Part shown: piece by piece, positions 40,544 through 49,680 of the stretch
Numbering within the stretch: the first letter of the stretch is position 1
Layout: each line of letters opens with the position of its first letter
DNA from: Treponema sp. UBA3813
GTDB lineage: Bacteria; Spirochaetota; Spirochaetia; Treponematales; Treponemataceae
Direction: 5' to 3'
Assembly (NCBI GenBank): GCA_002368605.1
Contig: DFEB01000037.1
Location: forward strand, 33,894 to 88,506
Length of the DNA stretch: 54,613 nt
Made by a program: the position numbers and the translations under genes
Notes under the pieces: model-generated
The model's input: the letters and a program-made list of their open reading frames with translations, nothing else
The model's database searches: none
What the model was told of the DNA's origin: nothing

Positions 40544-43500
40544 TTACATCTCCTTCACCTTAGTCTCAATAAACTCGATTTCATCTTTTGAAAGCCCATA
40601 TTTCTTATACAACTGTTTATCTATTTCTGGAATAGACTTGCTCCAGTCAATGTCGCTGGTTGCGGTGAAGTCTTGGAGCGGAACAAAGCGATATGTTTTA
40701 GCGGTTGCGTCTTGGCTTGCTTTTGCAAGGCTGTGCATAAACCTTGCAAATTTTGTCTTGAAATATCTGCAAATATTATTAGCAGCTGTTTCATCAAGAT
40801 TCAAATTAATACCTAAAAGTAGATATGATTCAGTACAAACAGTATTTGGCTTTCCTACAACGGCATTTAAATTATCATCATTCAACTCTGTTCCAATGTT
40901 ATTTGCCCGTGAAGTGAACACCTTCCAATTGTTTATCCATTCTTTATGCGCTGGAACTTGCTCATTTTCGATATATCCAACACTCCAATTCTTTCCATAA
41001 CAAAATACTGGTTTTTTAAGTCCGTCACTTGAATCTTTGAAATGGGAACTTTTTGCAAAAGTTGTGTCCAAACCAAAAGGTTTACGAGATGACACATACT
41101 CAGAGAAAGATTTTGACTTATTCTCAGAAAATATTTTTTTTATTATTTCAATCGCAACTGCACTTCTTATAAAAATCTCTGTTCCCTCTATTTTCATAGG
41201 GCGCATTATATCGCTTTCAATTCCTTTATCGTTGTGCGTGATAACCCTTGTAAGTTTTTTCGTATTGTCATAATTTTTATTTCTAAAGAAATAGCAAATT
41301 CCACCTCGATTATTTGTATCAGGAAAAAGAAGTTCTGGGTGTAAAAAATCATGAAGTTCTTGCAAATGAATATCATTCAGCATTTTGTTTCTGAATTCAT
41401 CAAGATTTTTTCCACCAGCATACCATCGTGAGGGCATTATGATTGATACAAGATTCGGGTCAACTTTTTCTGAAAAATCTACAAAATCATTATAAATTGG
41501 TCTTGCACTAGCTTGTGCACCACCATCCATCACCTGATACGGTGGATTACCAATTATCGCATCAAAATTCATATCTTTAAGCTCCTTGAGAATTTCTTCA
41601 TTTTTTGTTGTGTCTATCAAATCATACGATGTAAAGTCAGAATAAATATGTTCTACAGGAAGACCTAAAAGTTTGTAAATCTTCCTTGTACATTCATAGG
41701 TTACGCCCGATGTCGGAATGCTGTACACATTATTCTTTATTTTTTCGCCATATCTTTGTAAAAGCGCATTTGCAAATTCCCCGGTCTTTGAGGCAATGTC
41801 AAGGAATTTGTCGCTTGCGCAAATATCATCCGGCAGATTGTTCACCAGTTCCATTGCGACATTATCCGGCGTTACTACTTCCGAAACAGAAAGGCGTGAC
41901 ATTTTCTTTAATGCTATTCCAATCTTATCCGGTCTTATTTCTTTTCCAAGCTGGTTGATGTTTTGGATTTTATCTTCAAGATAAGAAAGAATCTGCGGAT
42001 TGATTTTGTCACGAACAAGTTTTAATTCTTTTACATTAATCTGAAGGTTCTTTCCAATGCGTTTTCCGTCTGTATCATTTTCAATATTGAGAATTATATC
42101 TGAAACGCTCTTTTCATCTTTTTCAGAAATAAAGGCAAAAAGCAAGAGCTTAAAATAATAGCCTTGCAGCTTGCTTGCCAATGCTTTGCTGTTATCTTCT
42201 TCACTTTGAGAATTATCTTTTTTCTCTGTATTTTGAGGCTCCAAATCTCCGGCCGTTTGTGCATCTGGAATATCAATATCATCACCGTCGTCTTCTGAGC
42301 CGTAAGCTGGCACATCAAACTTAATGCCTTTTACCGTAACTTCCGGCTGTTTTTCAATTATTGAACGAATTGCTTCATCTTCAAAAATCCGCTGGTCAAT
42401 TTCTATGTCGAAAGTTTCATCCATCATGCTCTTATTGGCATTGTAATTACGGATTGTATCGACAATATCTTGCGCTTCTACCCTACCCAATTTTGAATGA
42501 TTCATAAAAATGATGGGAGCAATTTCAAGTTCTCTTTTTAATTTTGCGTCCAGAACTTCATTTCCTCGTTCAGATTTATTTATGTTTGCTATAAGAGACT
42601 TTTTGTGCTGCAATGTGTACATTCTGACAGGATCAAAATCAACAAGAATTGTCTGAGGCTTCATGTCTTGCCTGATTATTTTGCCGTCCTCACTCTTTAT
42701 AGTCTTAATATACTGACTTTGCAAACGGAAAATTGCCTGGTCATAGTCCTGCGGACTAGATGTATTCCGCAAGAAAATCATCGTATCCCACTCTTTGACG
42801 GTCGAGCCTGTAAGCATTTTTCCTACCGTCAAAGAAATTGTCTTTTTCCCTTCTGATTCAAACTTTTCGATTTTTTCTTTGACACGAGCGGCATAATCAG
42901 GCTTATTCATTATTGTTCCTGAATCAAAACCTGCAATATTTATAATTTCGTAATCATTCAGATTATTAAAACGCTCAGCCTTTAAAAGATTTTCCATTGC
43001 ATCACAGGAAGCACAATATGGAAGTACCATGACGATATGGCGGCACATTGAGCCTTTTTTGATTTTGTCATAATTTAAGAAACTGAAAATATTTTCATCC
43101 TCTTTGCTTCCGTCAATCGCGCGGAGCAAATCTATAACTTCATCTTTATATTTGAACTGATTGTGTTTTTCGTCTGCTTTTGATGTTGATTCAGGAGAAA
43201 ACAGTTCATCCAAATCATAGGCATAGCCGTTATTTTTTAAGTCTGCCAGCTTTGCTTTTGCAGATTCGTTCAGATTAAAGGCAAAGCGAATCATCTGTGG
43301 AAAGCCATAATAAGGATTTTCCCATTCGTCTTTTTCAATATTTTCCTTATCCCACTTTTCTTTTTCGTTGATAATGTCGCTGTATTGAACCATTCCGACA
43401 ATATCATCACTTTCAAATTCGTTATCCAAAAGAATTCTGTAAGGAGTACCTGAAAGATGGAGCTTCACTTTTGGAGAAAAGACTTTTATCTGATTCTCAA

Positions 43501-44500
43501 GATCATCAAAAGATTCGTCATAACCAGTTGATTTTTCTGTCTTTGAAAGTTTCGTACGATTGTTTTGGTTACTGAGCGTAGTCGAAGTACCAAGAACTTT
43601 TCCGAATTCTTCTGCCCTTGCTCCAAAATGAGTTTCATCTATAATGAGCAAATCAAGTTTTTTCTGACTGTTTAAGCTGAATAAATCGGCATGGCGAGTT
43701 TTTATATCTTCTCCAAGCAAATCCTGCATGGTAAGAAAAACAACTACAAAATGGCCTTCTGCAAGTTTTTCTGAAATGACGGCTGGATTTCTTGACATTG
43801 AATCTGAATCAATAAATTCAAAGCCGTCTAGTATTTTTGGACGCTGAACATTTTCTTTCCATTCCAAACGAACTGCTGTCTTTCCGCAAACAACAACAGT
43901 CAGTTTTGCTTTCATTGCCTTAGCACAACAAAGAGATGTAAAAGACTTTCCAAAACGCATGACTGCGAACATCAACAAATTGTTGCGGCCTTTTTTGACT
44001 GCATTTGAAAAATTCTCTATGACAGCTTTCTGATTTTCTCGCGGTTTCCAGTCCGCATCACGCTTAAAGTCAAAATCTCCTAAAGGCAAGTTATCTTCCA
44101 CATCATAAAAAGCGTACCTGTTATCTTTCTTCTCAAATGATTTTTGAATGTCTTTTATAGCTTCCTCAACATTTTCCTTTTTTGCATTCATAAAAAACTC
44201 GTTTGAAAGATAAATTCCGCTTTTGACATCATCTTTTTCAATTCGGCGGAAGCCATTCTGAATCAAAAAATCATGTACGGAATAATCGCGAAAGTATGTT
44301 TTCTCGTCAACTTTTGCAATATGCTCGTATTTCTTTTTCAAATCAGAATAGAATTTTCGCCACTCATCAAGACGGACTTCGACAGGACGGTAAGTGTCAC
44401 CGACTTTGAGAAAATTAGGAACGGTGTTTGTTTCAAAAGCGTAGATGTATGGATCAACACGGCCTCGAATGAGAGAATTCAGGTTTATATTTTCAATCAT
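40544..44500 (-). CDS. GIY-YIG nuclease / SF2 helicase / N6-adenine methylase fusion
   Basis: A 1318-residue restriction-modification polypeptide. N-terminus (residues 10-50): GIY-YIG-like (DPYIYAFETNTVPNFLKVGDTYRPVEVRL). Residues 150-700: SF2 helicase/translocase with MRFGKS (motif I), IDETH (II), HLSGTPYR (III) and QAIFRLQSQ (VI region). Residues about 880-1318: gamma-type N6-adenine methylase with motif X-like VVTPDNVAMELV, FLDIASKTGEFANALL (motif I) and NPPYQVMDGG (motif IV). It overlaps the upstream gene by 8 nt. A C-terminal target-recognition role for residues 1180-1318 is likely. The whole looks like a single-chain translocating R-M enzyme. Confidence 0.85.
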   Translation of the reverse strand: MIENINLNSLIRGRVDPYIYAFETNTVPNFLKVGDTYRPVEVRLDEWRKFYSDLKKKYEHIAKVDEKTYFRDYSVHDFLIQNGFRRIEKDDVKSGIYLSNEFFMNAKKENVEEAIKDIQKSFEKKDNRYAFYDVEDNLPLGDFDFKRDADWKPRENQKAVIENFSNAVKKGRNNLLMFAVMRFGKSFTSLCCAKAMKAKLTVVVCGKTAVRLEWKENVQRPKILDGFEFIDSDSMSRNPAVISEKLAEGHFVVVFLTMQDLLGEDIKTRHADLFSLNSQKKLDLLIIDETHFGARAEEFGKVLGTSTTLSNQNNRTKLSKTEKSTGYDESFDDLENQIKVFSPKVKLHLSGTPYRILLDNEFESDDIVGMVQYSDIINEKEKWDKENIEKDEWENPYYGFPQMIRFAFNLNESAKAKLADLKNNGYAYDLDELFSPESTSKADEKHNQFKYKDEVIDLLRAIDGSKEDENIFSFLNYDKIKKGSMCRHIVMVLPYCASCDAMENLLKAERFNNLNDYEIINIAGFDSGTIMNKPDYAARVKEKIEKFESEGKKTISLTVGKMLTGSTVKEWDTMIFLRNTSSPQDYDQAIFRLQSQYIKTIKSEDGKIIRQDMKPQTILVDFDPVRMYTLQHKKSLIANINKSERGNEVLDAKLKRELEIAPIIFMNHSKLGRVEAQDIVDTIRNYNANKSMMDETFDIEIDQRIFEDEAIRSIIEKQPEVTVKGIKFDVPAYGSEDDGDDIDIPDAQTAGDLEPQNTEKKDNSQSEEDNSKALASKLQGYYFKLLLFAFISEKDEKSVSDIILNIENDTDGKRIGKNLQINVKELKLVRDKINPQILSYLEDKIQNINQLGKEIRPDKIGIALKKMSRLSVSEVVTPDNVAMELVNNLPDDICASDKFLDIASKTGEFANALLQRYGEKIKNNVYSIPTSGVTYECTRKIYKLLGLPVEHIYSDFTSYDLIDTTKNEEILKELKDMNFDAIIGNPPYQVMDGGAQASARPIYNDFVDFSEKVDPNLVSIIMPSRWYAGGKNLDEFRNKMLNDIHLQELHDFLHPELLFPDTNNRGGICYFFRNKNYDNTKKLTRVITHNDKGIESDIMRPMKIEGTEIFIRSAVAIEIIKKIFSENKSKSFSEYVSSRKPFGLDTTFAKSSHFKDSSDGLKKPVFCYGKNWSVGYIENEQVPAHKEWINNWKVFTSRANNIGTELNDDNLNAVVGKPNTVCTESYLLLGINLNLDETAANNICRYFKTKFARFMHSLAKASQDATAKTYRFVPLQDFTATSDIDWSKSIPEIDKQLYKKYGLSKDEIEFIETKVKEM

Positions 44501-45497
44501 TTTTCTCTCCCTCTTTCATAATATCTACGAAGCGTAAAGTTTTATTCTCCTTCCAGTCACGGATTTTGCAATAGATTCCGTTGTGCTTGAAATAAGAATT
44601 TTTGCCGTAACCAAGCTTGCAGCCCTCACATGGTTTCGAAATCACATGGCTTTCAAATAAATCTTCCTCCACAATTTCTTTTGTACAACAGGAATTCGGT
44701 ATAACAAACTTCAAGCCGTCCATTTGCCAGATATTCCATGCAATCACTTTGGCAAAGCCGATTAAATCCTGAGTTTGAAGTTTTTCATGGAAGTTTGCTT
44801 CATAGTGCTCTGCGACATCAAAAAGAAGATTTTCTCGTGCAATAAGAATATTATCTCCCTGCCACTCAAACCCATAAGAACTTTGTACAGCAACCATTGC
44901 CCATTTTAGCCAATCTTCGCGACTATCAGTATTCTCAGCAACAACACGAAGTTTTCTGTCCAATAGACCTATCCTATTTGGAACCTCTATATATTCACCA
45001 GTAACAGTGTCATAACGGCTCGCAAGATAAGGAGCCTCACCGCAAGTAATTTCCAGCCGGTTTGAATTGACATAATCCTGCCAACTTTTGCCTTTTTCGT
45101 CTGAGAATTGAATTTTTTCTTTTGTTGCTTCCCATGAGCGTTCCTTTTCTATATTAAAAACATCTTTTCGCCCCAACCAGACTTCATCAACCAAATTGTT
45201 CTGAAGATTGCAAACCCAGCTTGGAGTAAAGACTTCTGCTTTTTGTCTCACTCTCTTCTGCTGTTCTTCCTTTGATTTTTTTGTGCGCGGTTTTATAATT
45301 CCGCCATGCCGTGAGGTAATTAATTCTATTTTGATTTCTTTCTCAGCAGAATAAGAAAAACCATATTTGGAATAATTGTCCGTTGCCCAAATGATATTTT
45401 TTCCTGTCGTTTTGTCCTTCAGAAGAATTTCAAGCAGAGTGCGGTCAATTTTGAGAAGGTCATTTTCTTTTATATCTATCAAATTTTGGGCTTCCAT
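44493..45497 (-). CDS. R-M partner with degenerate adenine-methylase motifs
   Basis: A 334-residue protein upstream of and overlapping the large R-M gene. It has a motif X-like QKAEVFTPSWVCNLQNNLVDE and a motif I-like LEITCGEAPYLASRYD, but no NPPY. A DGLKFVIPNSCC segment follows and the C-terminal region is Cys-containing (SKPCEGCKLGYGKNSYFKHN). It could be a pseudo-methylase specificity or regulatory subunit for the methylase in the next gene. ATG 45497 is taken; an adjacent GTG is three bases upstream. The ribosome binding site is weak. Confidence 0.72.
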   Translation of the reverse strand: MEAQNLIDIKENDLLKIDRTLLEILLKDKTTGKNIIWATDNYSKYGFSYSAEKEIKIELITSRHGGIIKPRTKKSKEEQQKRVRQKAEVFTPSWVCNLQNNLVDEVWLGRKDVFNIEKERSWEATKEKIQFSDEKGKSWQDYVNSNRLEITCGEAPYLASRYDTVTGEYIEVPNRIGLLDRKLRVVAENTDSREDWLKWAMVAVQSSYGFEWQGDNILIARENLLFDVAEHYEANFHEKLQTQDLIGFAKVIAWNIWQMDGLKFVIPNSCCTKEIVEEDLFESHVISKPCEGCKLGYGKNSYFKHNGIYCKIRDWKENKTLRFVDIMKEGEKND

Positions 45498-45564
45498 CAC
45501 TTTTATTCTAGCACATTCCTAGACTTTTTTCATTCAGTTTCCTCTTTAGGCCACCGCTCCGCCA

Positions 45565-46575
45565 TCACTTCTCCCGCTTCCTTCGGTTCACCAGCATGAA
45601 AATCACCACGGGCGCGCCGAAAACTGATGTGACCGTGCTTATGCTTAGTTCCATCGGGGAAAGGACTGTGCGGGCGATAAGGTCAGATATGATGCAGAAA
45701 ACTGCCCCGCCCAAAAATGAAGCCGGAATCACGACCAGACTTTTTGAAGTGAGAAGGAGCCGCTTGACCAAAAAAGGCACGGCGATTCCCACGAAGGAAA
45801 CCGGGCCTGCAAAAGCCGTGACGGTAGCGGAAAGCAGGCTTGAAAGGAGAATCAAAAGCGGGCGGAAGATTTTTGTGTTCACTCCCATGGACTGAGCGTA
45901 ACTTTCTCCCAGCTGAAAGGCCTGAATTGGTTTTGCAAGCAAAAAAACAAGGGCTGTAGTCACAAAGATGATTCCGAAAGAAAGCGCGCAGTCGCCCATA
46001 CCGAAGCCAGAAAAGCTTCCCTTTGACCAGCCGTGCAAGTTCACGATATCGGCGTCTTCGGCAAAGGTAATCAAAAAATCCGTGACCGCCGAAGTGACAT
46101 AGCCAATCATGATTCCCGCCACCAGAAGGGAACCGGCGGAAGAAATTTTCCGGGCTACCAGTAGAATAAAAGCCGTGGAAAGAAGGGCACCGACAAAGGC
46201 CGAAGCGACCAAAATAAGAGACGATGATGCAAATCCCCTTTTGAGCAGAAAAATCAGCGCGAGGGCAACCGTCATCTTGGCTCCCGAAGAGATTCCCAGA
46301 ACGAAGGGACCTGCAATTGGGTTCTGAAAGTAAGTCTGTAGTAAAAATCCAGAAAGCGAAAGGGCTCCCCCCAGCAAAAACGCCATGATAAGCCGGGGAA
46401 AGCGAATCTGCATGATGATGTTGACTTCCTGTGTCGAGCCGCCATGACGCGCCAGAATCGAGCAGACCTTACCGAAAGACAGGGGAACCGAGCCAATGGA
46501 AAGAGAGAGCACGGAGGAAAGCGCGAGCAAAATGAGAAAGACGATAAAAACTAAGGGGATTCGATTTACTTTCAC
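45565..46575 (-). CDS. btuC: Cobalamin/iron-siderophore ABC permease (BtuC/FecCD)
   Basis: A 336-residue FecCD-family permease with about ten membrane segments. Family marks are SIGSVPLSFGKV, RFPRLIMAFLLGGALSLSGFLLQTYFQNPIAGPFVLGISSGA, and the late GPVSFVGIAVPFLVKRL, then SDLIARTVLSPMELSISTVTSVFGAPVVIFML. The start is GTG 46575 with GAGGGA upstream, 11 nt after btuF. The usual next gene, the ATPase, is not adjacent; it is found 7.6 kb further on as part of the BtuD-CbiP fusion. Confidence 0.9.
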   Translation of the reverse strand: MKVNRIPLVFIVFLILLALSSVLSLSIGSVPLSFGKVCSILARHGGSTQEVNIIMQIRFPRLIMAFLLGGALSLSGFLLQTYFQNPIAGPFVLGISSGAKMTVALALIFLLKRGFASSSLILVASAFVGALLSTAFILLVARKISSAGSLLVAGIMIGYVTSAVTDFLITFAEDADIVNLHGWSKGSFSGFGMGDCALSFGIIFVTTALVFLLAKPIQAFQLGESYAQSMGVNTKIFRPLLILLSSLLSATVTAFAGPVSFVGIAVPFLVKRLLLTSKSLVVIPASFLGGAVFCIISDLIARTVLSPMELSISTVTSVFGAPVVIFMLVNRRKREK

Positions 46576-46586
46576 TTGCAATCCCT

Positions 46587-47819
46587 CTACTCCACCCGCT
46601 CCAAAAATGCCAACTGCCTCTCTTCCCCGCTGATAATCGCCTTTAAATCGAGAATCATATCGCCGATGCTGTCGGTAGCCTGATAGAGATATTTCCCGGT
46701 CGCCCACACTGAGCCGCTCTGCACTGCCTTGAATTCGGCAAAGAGGGGGCTTTTTGCGCGCAGATCCTTTAGGGAATGAACGCTGTTATCAATCGAGGAA
46801 TTGTAAATGAGGATGTCGGCATCGGCGCACTGGGCGTAAAATTGCTCCATGGAAATCGTGACCGAGGGACTGGTGGATTTCCGCGTGGAGGCAAAGGCAT
46901 AAGTTCCACCGGCCATTTCAATCATTTTTACGATGTAGTCGTCGCTGCCACGGATTACCACAAGACCGTTGGGTGTTATATAGAAAAAAGCGATTTTGGG
47001 GGAGATTCCCGCATCTAAGTGCGGGAATGACGGTGAATCATGGTGTGTGGCTGACGGTGAATCAAGTGCTGGGGTCAGGGCGGAAATCTTTTTTTGGAAG
47101 AAAGATTCAGCCTCCCTCTCCTTTCCCAGCATGGCTCCGTAAAGTTTAATCCATTCCATGCGGCCAAGGGGATTCGGCTCATAGCTGGACTTATCCACGA
47201 AAACCGGAATTCCCAGAGACTCAAGTTTTTCTTTGATTTGGGGCGAGTGATAAATCATCGTGGATTCCACGGCCAGAGACGGCTTTTCCTTCAGCAAAAG
47301 CTCAAAATCGGGGGCATTGTATTTCCCGGCGTAGAGGATTTTTTTCTCTTCCATGGCGCGGGCGGCTTCTTCTATATACCAGTCTTTTTTTTGGATAGCG
47401 GAAAAGCGGATTGCGTCCAAAGAATCAAGGCGAGCCCAGAGAGCCATTGCGGAAGATGCGCAAAGATAAGTCTTTTTTACGGGATATTGAATCAGGATAA
47501 TTTCAGGAGGAAGATTTTTGGGAAGAGGCGCGTTTGCGGGAATCAAGAGATAGCGGTCACTGTCGGCCACGGTAATCAGGCGATAACCACTCGAAGCAAA
47601 AGCCCTGTCACTGTCAGAAGATTCTATCGGGCGATATTCGTCAATGCGGAAGATTTTCGCATATTTTAATGGAAGAGACTTTTCAAAAGTCAGGCCTTCG
47701 ATTTCAAGGGGCGCGTCATTTTTAATAGAAGATTTTGTGCATGAAGAAAGAATTAAGAGAAAGCAAAGAAGAGGAAAAAAAATTCTGACACGGATAGACG
47801 CAGAAAACTGCGGATTCAT
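46587..47819 (-). CDS. btuF: Cobalamin-type ABC substrate-binding lipoprotein (BtuF-like)
   Basis: A 410-residue class III periplasmic binding protein. It has a lipobox (LSSC, Cys27), an N-terminal lobe (IILIQYPVKKTYLCASSAMALWARLDSLDAI), a bridging helix region (SFFQKKI) and a C-terminal lobe (KIAFFYITPNGLVVIRGSDDYIVKMIEMAGGTY, ADADILIYNSS). Riboswitch and cbiK context points to cobalamin or a precursor; iron-siderophore binding is an alternative. About 20 residues before KIAFFYI are encoded by palindromic repeat A (47003-47032). Confidence 0.87.
   Translation of the reverse strand: MNPQFSASIRVRIFFPLLCFLLILSSCTKSSIKNDAPLEIEGLTFEKSLPLKYAKIFRIDEYRPIESSDSDRAFASSGYRLITVADSDRYLLIPANAPLPKNLPPEIILIQYPVKKTYLCASSAMALWARLDSLDAIRFSAIQKKDWYIEEAARAMEEKKILYAGKYNAPDFELLLKEKPSLAVESTMIYHSPQIKEKLESLGIPVFVDKSSYEPNPLGRMEWIKLYGAMLGKEREAESFFQKKISALTPALDSPSATHHDSPSFPHLDAGISPKIAFFYITPNGLVVIRGSDDYIVKMIEMAGGTYAFASTRKSTSPSVTISMEQFYAQCADADILIYNSSIDNSVHSLKDLRAKSPLFAEFKAVQSGSVWATGKYLYQATDSIGDMILDLKAIISGEERQLAFLERVE
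47003..47032 (+). repeat. Palindromic repeat A in frame within btuF
   Basis: GATTCCCGCA-TCTAAG-TGCGGGAATGACGG, with the variant centre TCTAAG. Read on the coding strand it gives the extra loop SFPHLDAGISP between the two lobes of BtuF. Partial flanking duplications (GGTGAATCA twice, 47032-47064) follow. Confidence 0.7.
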
Positions 47820-47852
47820 ATTTTTAAATTCCTCTCATCTCTTAAAAAAAAC

Positions 47853-48716
47853 TTACCAGCCAAAAAATTTCTTCTTCGCGGATTTTGAATCGAAGTTAAG
47901 GTAATACAAAATCTCGTGGCTTTTGCTCATGGCGAGGGTGTCGGCGTAAAGAGGAAGTTCCCGGTCGAAAGCGTAAATCGGAATCGTGAAAGTTGAGTTT
48001 CCGCCCTTGTCCAGGATTTTTTTGTCCACATCGAACCTCTCTCCGTTGACCTTCATGTAATCATAGTTGGAGCTTGACCATTCGATTATGGCGACTGCCT
48101 TTCCGTCCTTTACGGTGACTTTTGCAGGGCTGGTGATTTTTGCCTTTCCGCTGCCACCAGAAAGCGTGACCTTTACGAGATAAGAGCCGTCTTTAAGGGG
48201 AGAAGGATTTCGCTCCGGGGAGACAAAAAGGGATTTTTCGGGCAGGCTTGAAGCGTCAAAGAGGATTTCCCGCTCATACCACTTGCCTTTTTTTGAGCTG
48301 AATGCGGCACATTTAATAGAAGAATTAAGTTCTGAAATCGGGAAAGAAAAGAAAATCGCGCCATTTTCATCGCTCTGGGCTAAAATCTCCCCCTTTCCTT
48401 TCGAGTCAGAAGCATCCTGTGCGCTTCCCAGGAAAAATTTCGTGTAGGACTTTCCGCTCATGGTGATTTTAACGCTCATCTGCCCCTCTTTTACAGAAAG
48501 AAGGGATTTTGTGATTCTGAACATTGAAGAGCTGGACTCAGACTCAACTTCATATTCTCCGTCAGCGATGTCGGAAGCAGAGACAGGAATCATAGTCTCC
48601 CGCCCCACCTTCTCCGGCACAAGCATTTCATCACTGGAAGCAACCTGAGCGTCCAAAGGCGAAAGGAAAAATGAGCAATGAGCAATAAAAATCGCAAGTA
48701 CGAAGATTTTTCGCAT
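47853..48716 (-). CDS. Exported protein with two related beta-sandwich domains
   Basis: A 287-residue protein with a signal peptide (MRKIFVLAIFIAHCSFFLSPLDAQ). Two related domains are visible: residues about 50-120 (DGEYEVESESSSSMFRITKSLLSVKEGQMSVKITMSG.SYTKFFLG) and about 180-245 (DGSYLVKVTLSGGSGKAKITSPAKVTVKDGKAVAIIEWSSSNYDYMKV). The pattern recalls NEAT-like ligand-binding sandwiches, but this is not certain. Lying between cbiK and btuF it is a candidate periplasmic corrinoid-, metal- or haem-binding protein. Confidence 0.7.
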   Translation of the reverse strand: MRKIFVLAIFIAHCSFFLSPLDAQVASSDEMLVPEKVGRETMIPVSASDIADGEYEVESESSSSMFRITKSLLSVKEGQMSVKITMSGKSYTKFFLGSAQDASDSKGKGEILAQSDENGAIFFSFPISELNSSIKCAAFSSKKGKWYEREILFDASSLPEKSLFVSPERNPSPLKDGSYLVKVTLSGGSGKAKITSPAKVTVKDGKAVAIIEWSSSNYDYMKVNGERFDVDKKILDKGGNSTFTIPIYAFDRELPLYADTLAMSKSHEILYYLNFDSKSAKKKFFGW

Positions 48717-48756
48717 GGGAAGTGTCCTTTTAAATTCCTCACAGAGCTGGAATTAT

Positions 48757-49641
48757 TTAAAGTGAATCGATTGCTGATTTTGCGTGGTCTACATAAATCT
48801 GCTGGATTGTTTCGTCCTGGCCTAAGCCTTCGAGAACGCACTCAACATCGTAGCCGGCTTTTTTAAAGATTGATTTCCATGAATCATCCTCGTCGCCTGC
48901 CATGTCATTTGTGGCGTGATCTCCCGCAACGACCATGAGGGGAAGGAGAACGACTTTTGAGTAAGTTGCTTTTTTGTGAAGCTCTTTTCGCAAATCTTCA
49001 ACAGATGGAGTCGCCTCAACCGTGCCGATGTAGTAGTTTGCGAATCCTTTTGAAGAAAGAACGCCCTGCATTTTAGAGTAAACGCCGTTTGAAGCAGCCT
49101 CTGTTCCGTGTCCCATGAAGACGATTGCAGTTTTTCCGTCGTCGAATTTCTTTGTTTTGGCTGTGATTGCGTCAGCTACGCGGGAAAAATCCTCGTCCGT
49201 GGTGAGAAGTGGTTTTGAGAGGACGACCTTAGAAAATTTGCTCTCGTATTTTGAAAGGGTTTTCTGCAAGTCGGTGTACTCAAAGCCGTCCATCAAGTGG
49301 GTTGGCTGAACGACCAGTGTTTTGACCCCATTGTTTGCGGCGCGGGCAAGAGCTTCGTCCACATTGTCGATTACGAGATTTTCCCGTTCTTTAAGGATTT
49401 TGATGATTGTGTCTGCGGTAAAGGCACGGGCAACTGTGTAATCAGGGTAGGCTTTTGCGATTGCATTTTCGATTCCGCCGATTGTAAGGTCACGGGAAGA
49501 ATTGTAGCTTGTTCCGAAAGATACGACCAGGATTTCCTTGTCTTTTGAAGCGACTTTTGTGCTGCCACAAGAAGTGAAAACCGAAGCGAAGAGAGCGCTT
49601 GCACCAAGAGCAAGTGCGACCAATTTTGAACATTTGTTCAT
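48757..49641 (-). CDS. cbiK: Exported sirohydrochlorin cobaltochelatase CbiK
   Basis: A 294-residue class II cobaltochelatase that inserts cobalt into sirohydrochlorin. It has VVSFGTSYNSSR, PTHLMDGFEY, the metal His178 in FMGHGTEAASN, and His242 in VAGDHATNDMAGDEDDSW. The N-terminus is a lipoprotein signal (lipobox FTSC, Cys25), so the enzyme should be anchored outside the inner membrane, as described for the periplasmic CbiK of Desulfovibrio. It is first in an operon under a B12 riboswitch. A periplasmic role in haem or metal handling, rather than corrin synthesis, is possible. Confidence 0.9.
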   Translation of the reverse strand: MNKCSKLVALALGASALFASVFTSCGSTKVASKDKEILVVSFGTSYNSSRDLTIGGIENAIAKAYPDYTVARAFTADTIIKILKERENLVIDNVDEALARAANNGVKTLVVQPTHLMDGFEYTDLQKTLSKYESKFSKVVLSKPLLTTDEDFSRVADAITAKTKKFDDGKTAIVFMGHGTEAASNGVYSKMQGVLSSKGFANYYIGTVEATPSVEDLRKELHKKATYSKVVLLPLMVVAGDHATNDMAGDEDDSWKSIFKKAGYDVECVLEGLGQDETIQQIYVDHAKSAIDSL

Positions 49642-49680
49642 TTGTAAATACTCCTTTGTCTCGAAGAAGACTTTTTATTA

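Noticed and set aside
46576-46707. 44-codon N-terminal extension of BtuC
   Set aside because: It overlaps the end of btuF and precedes the natural hydrophobic start; GTG 46575 has GAGGGA.
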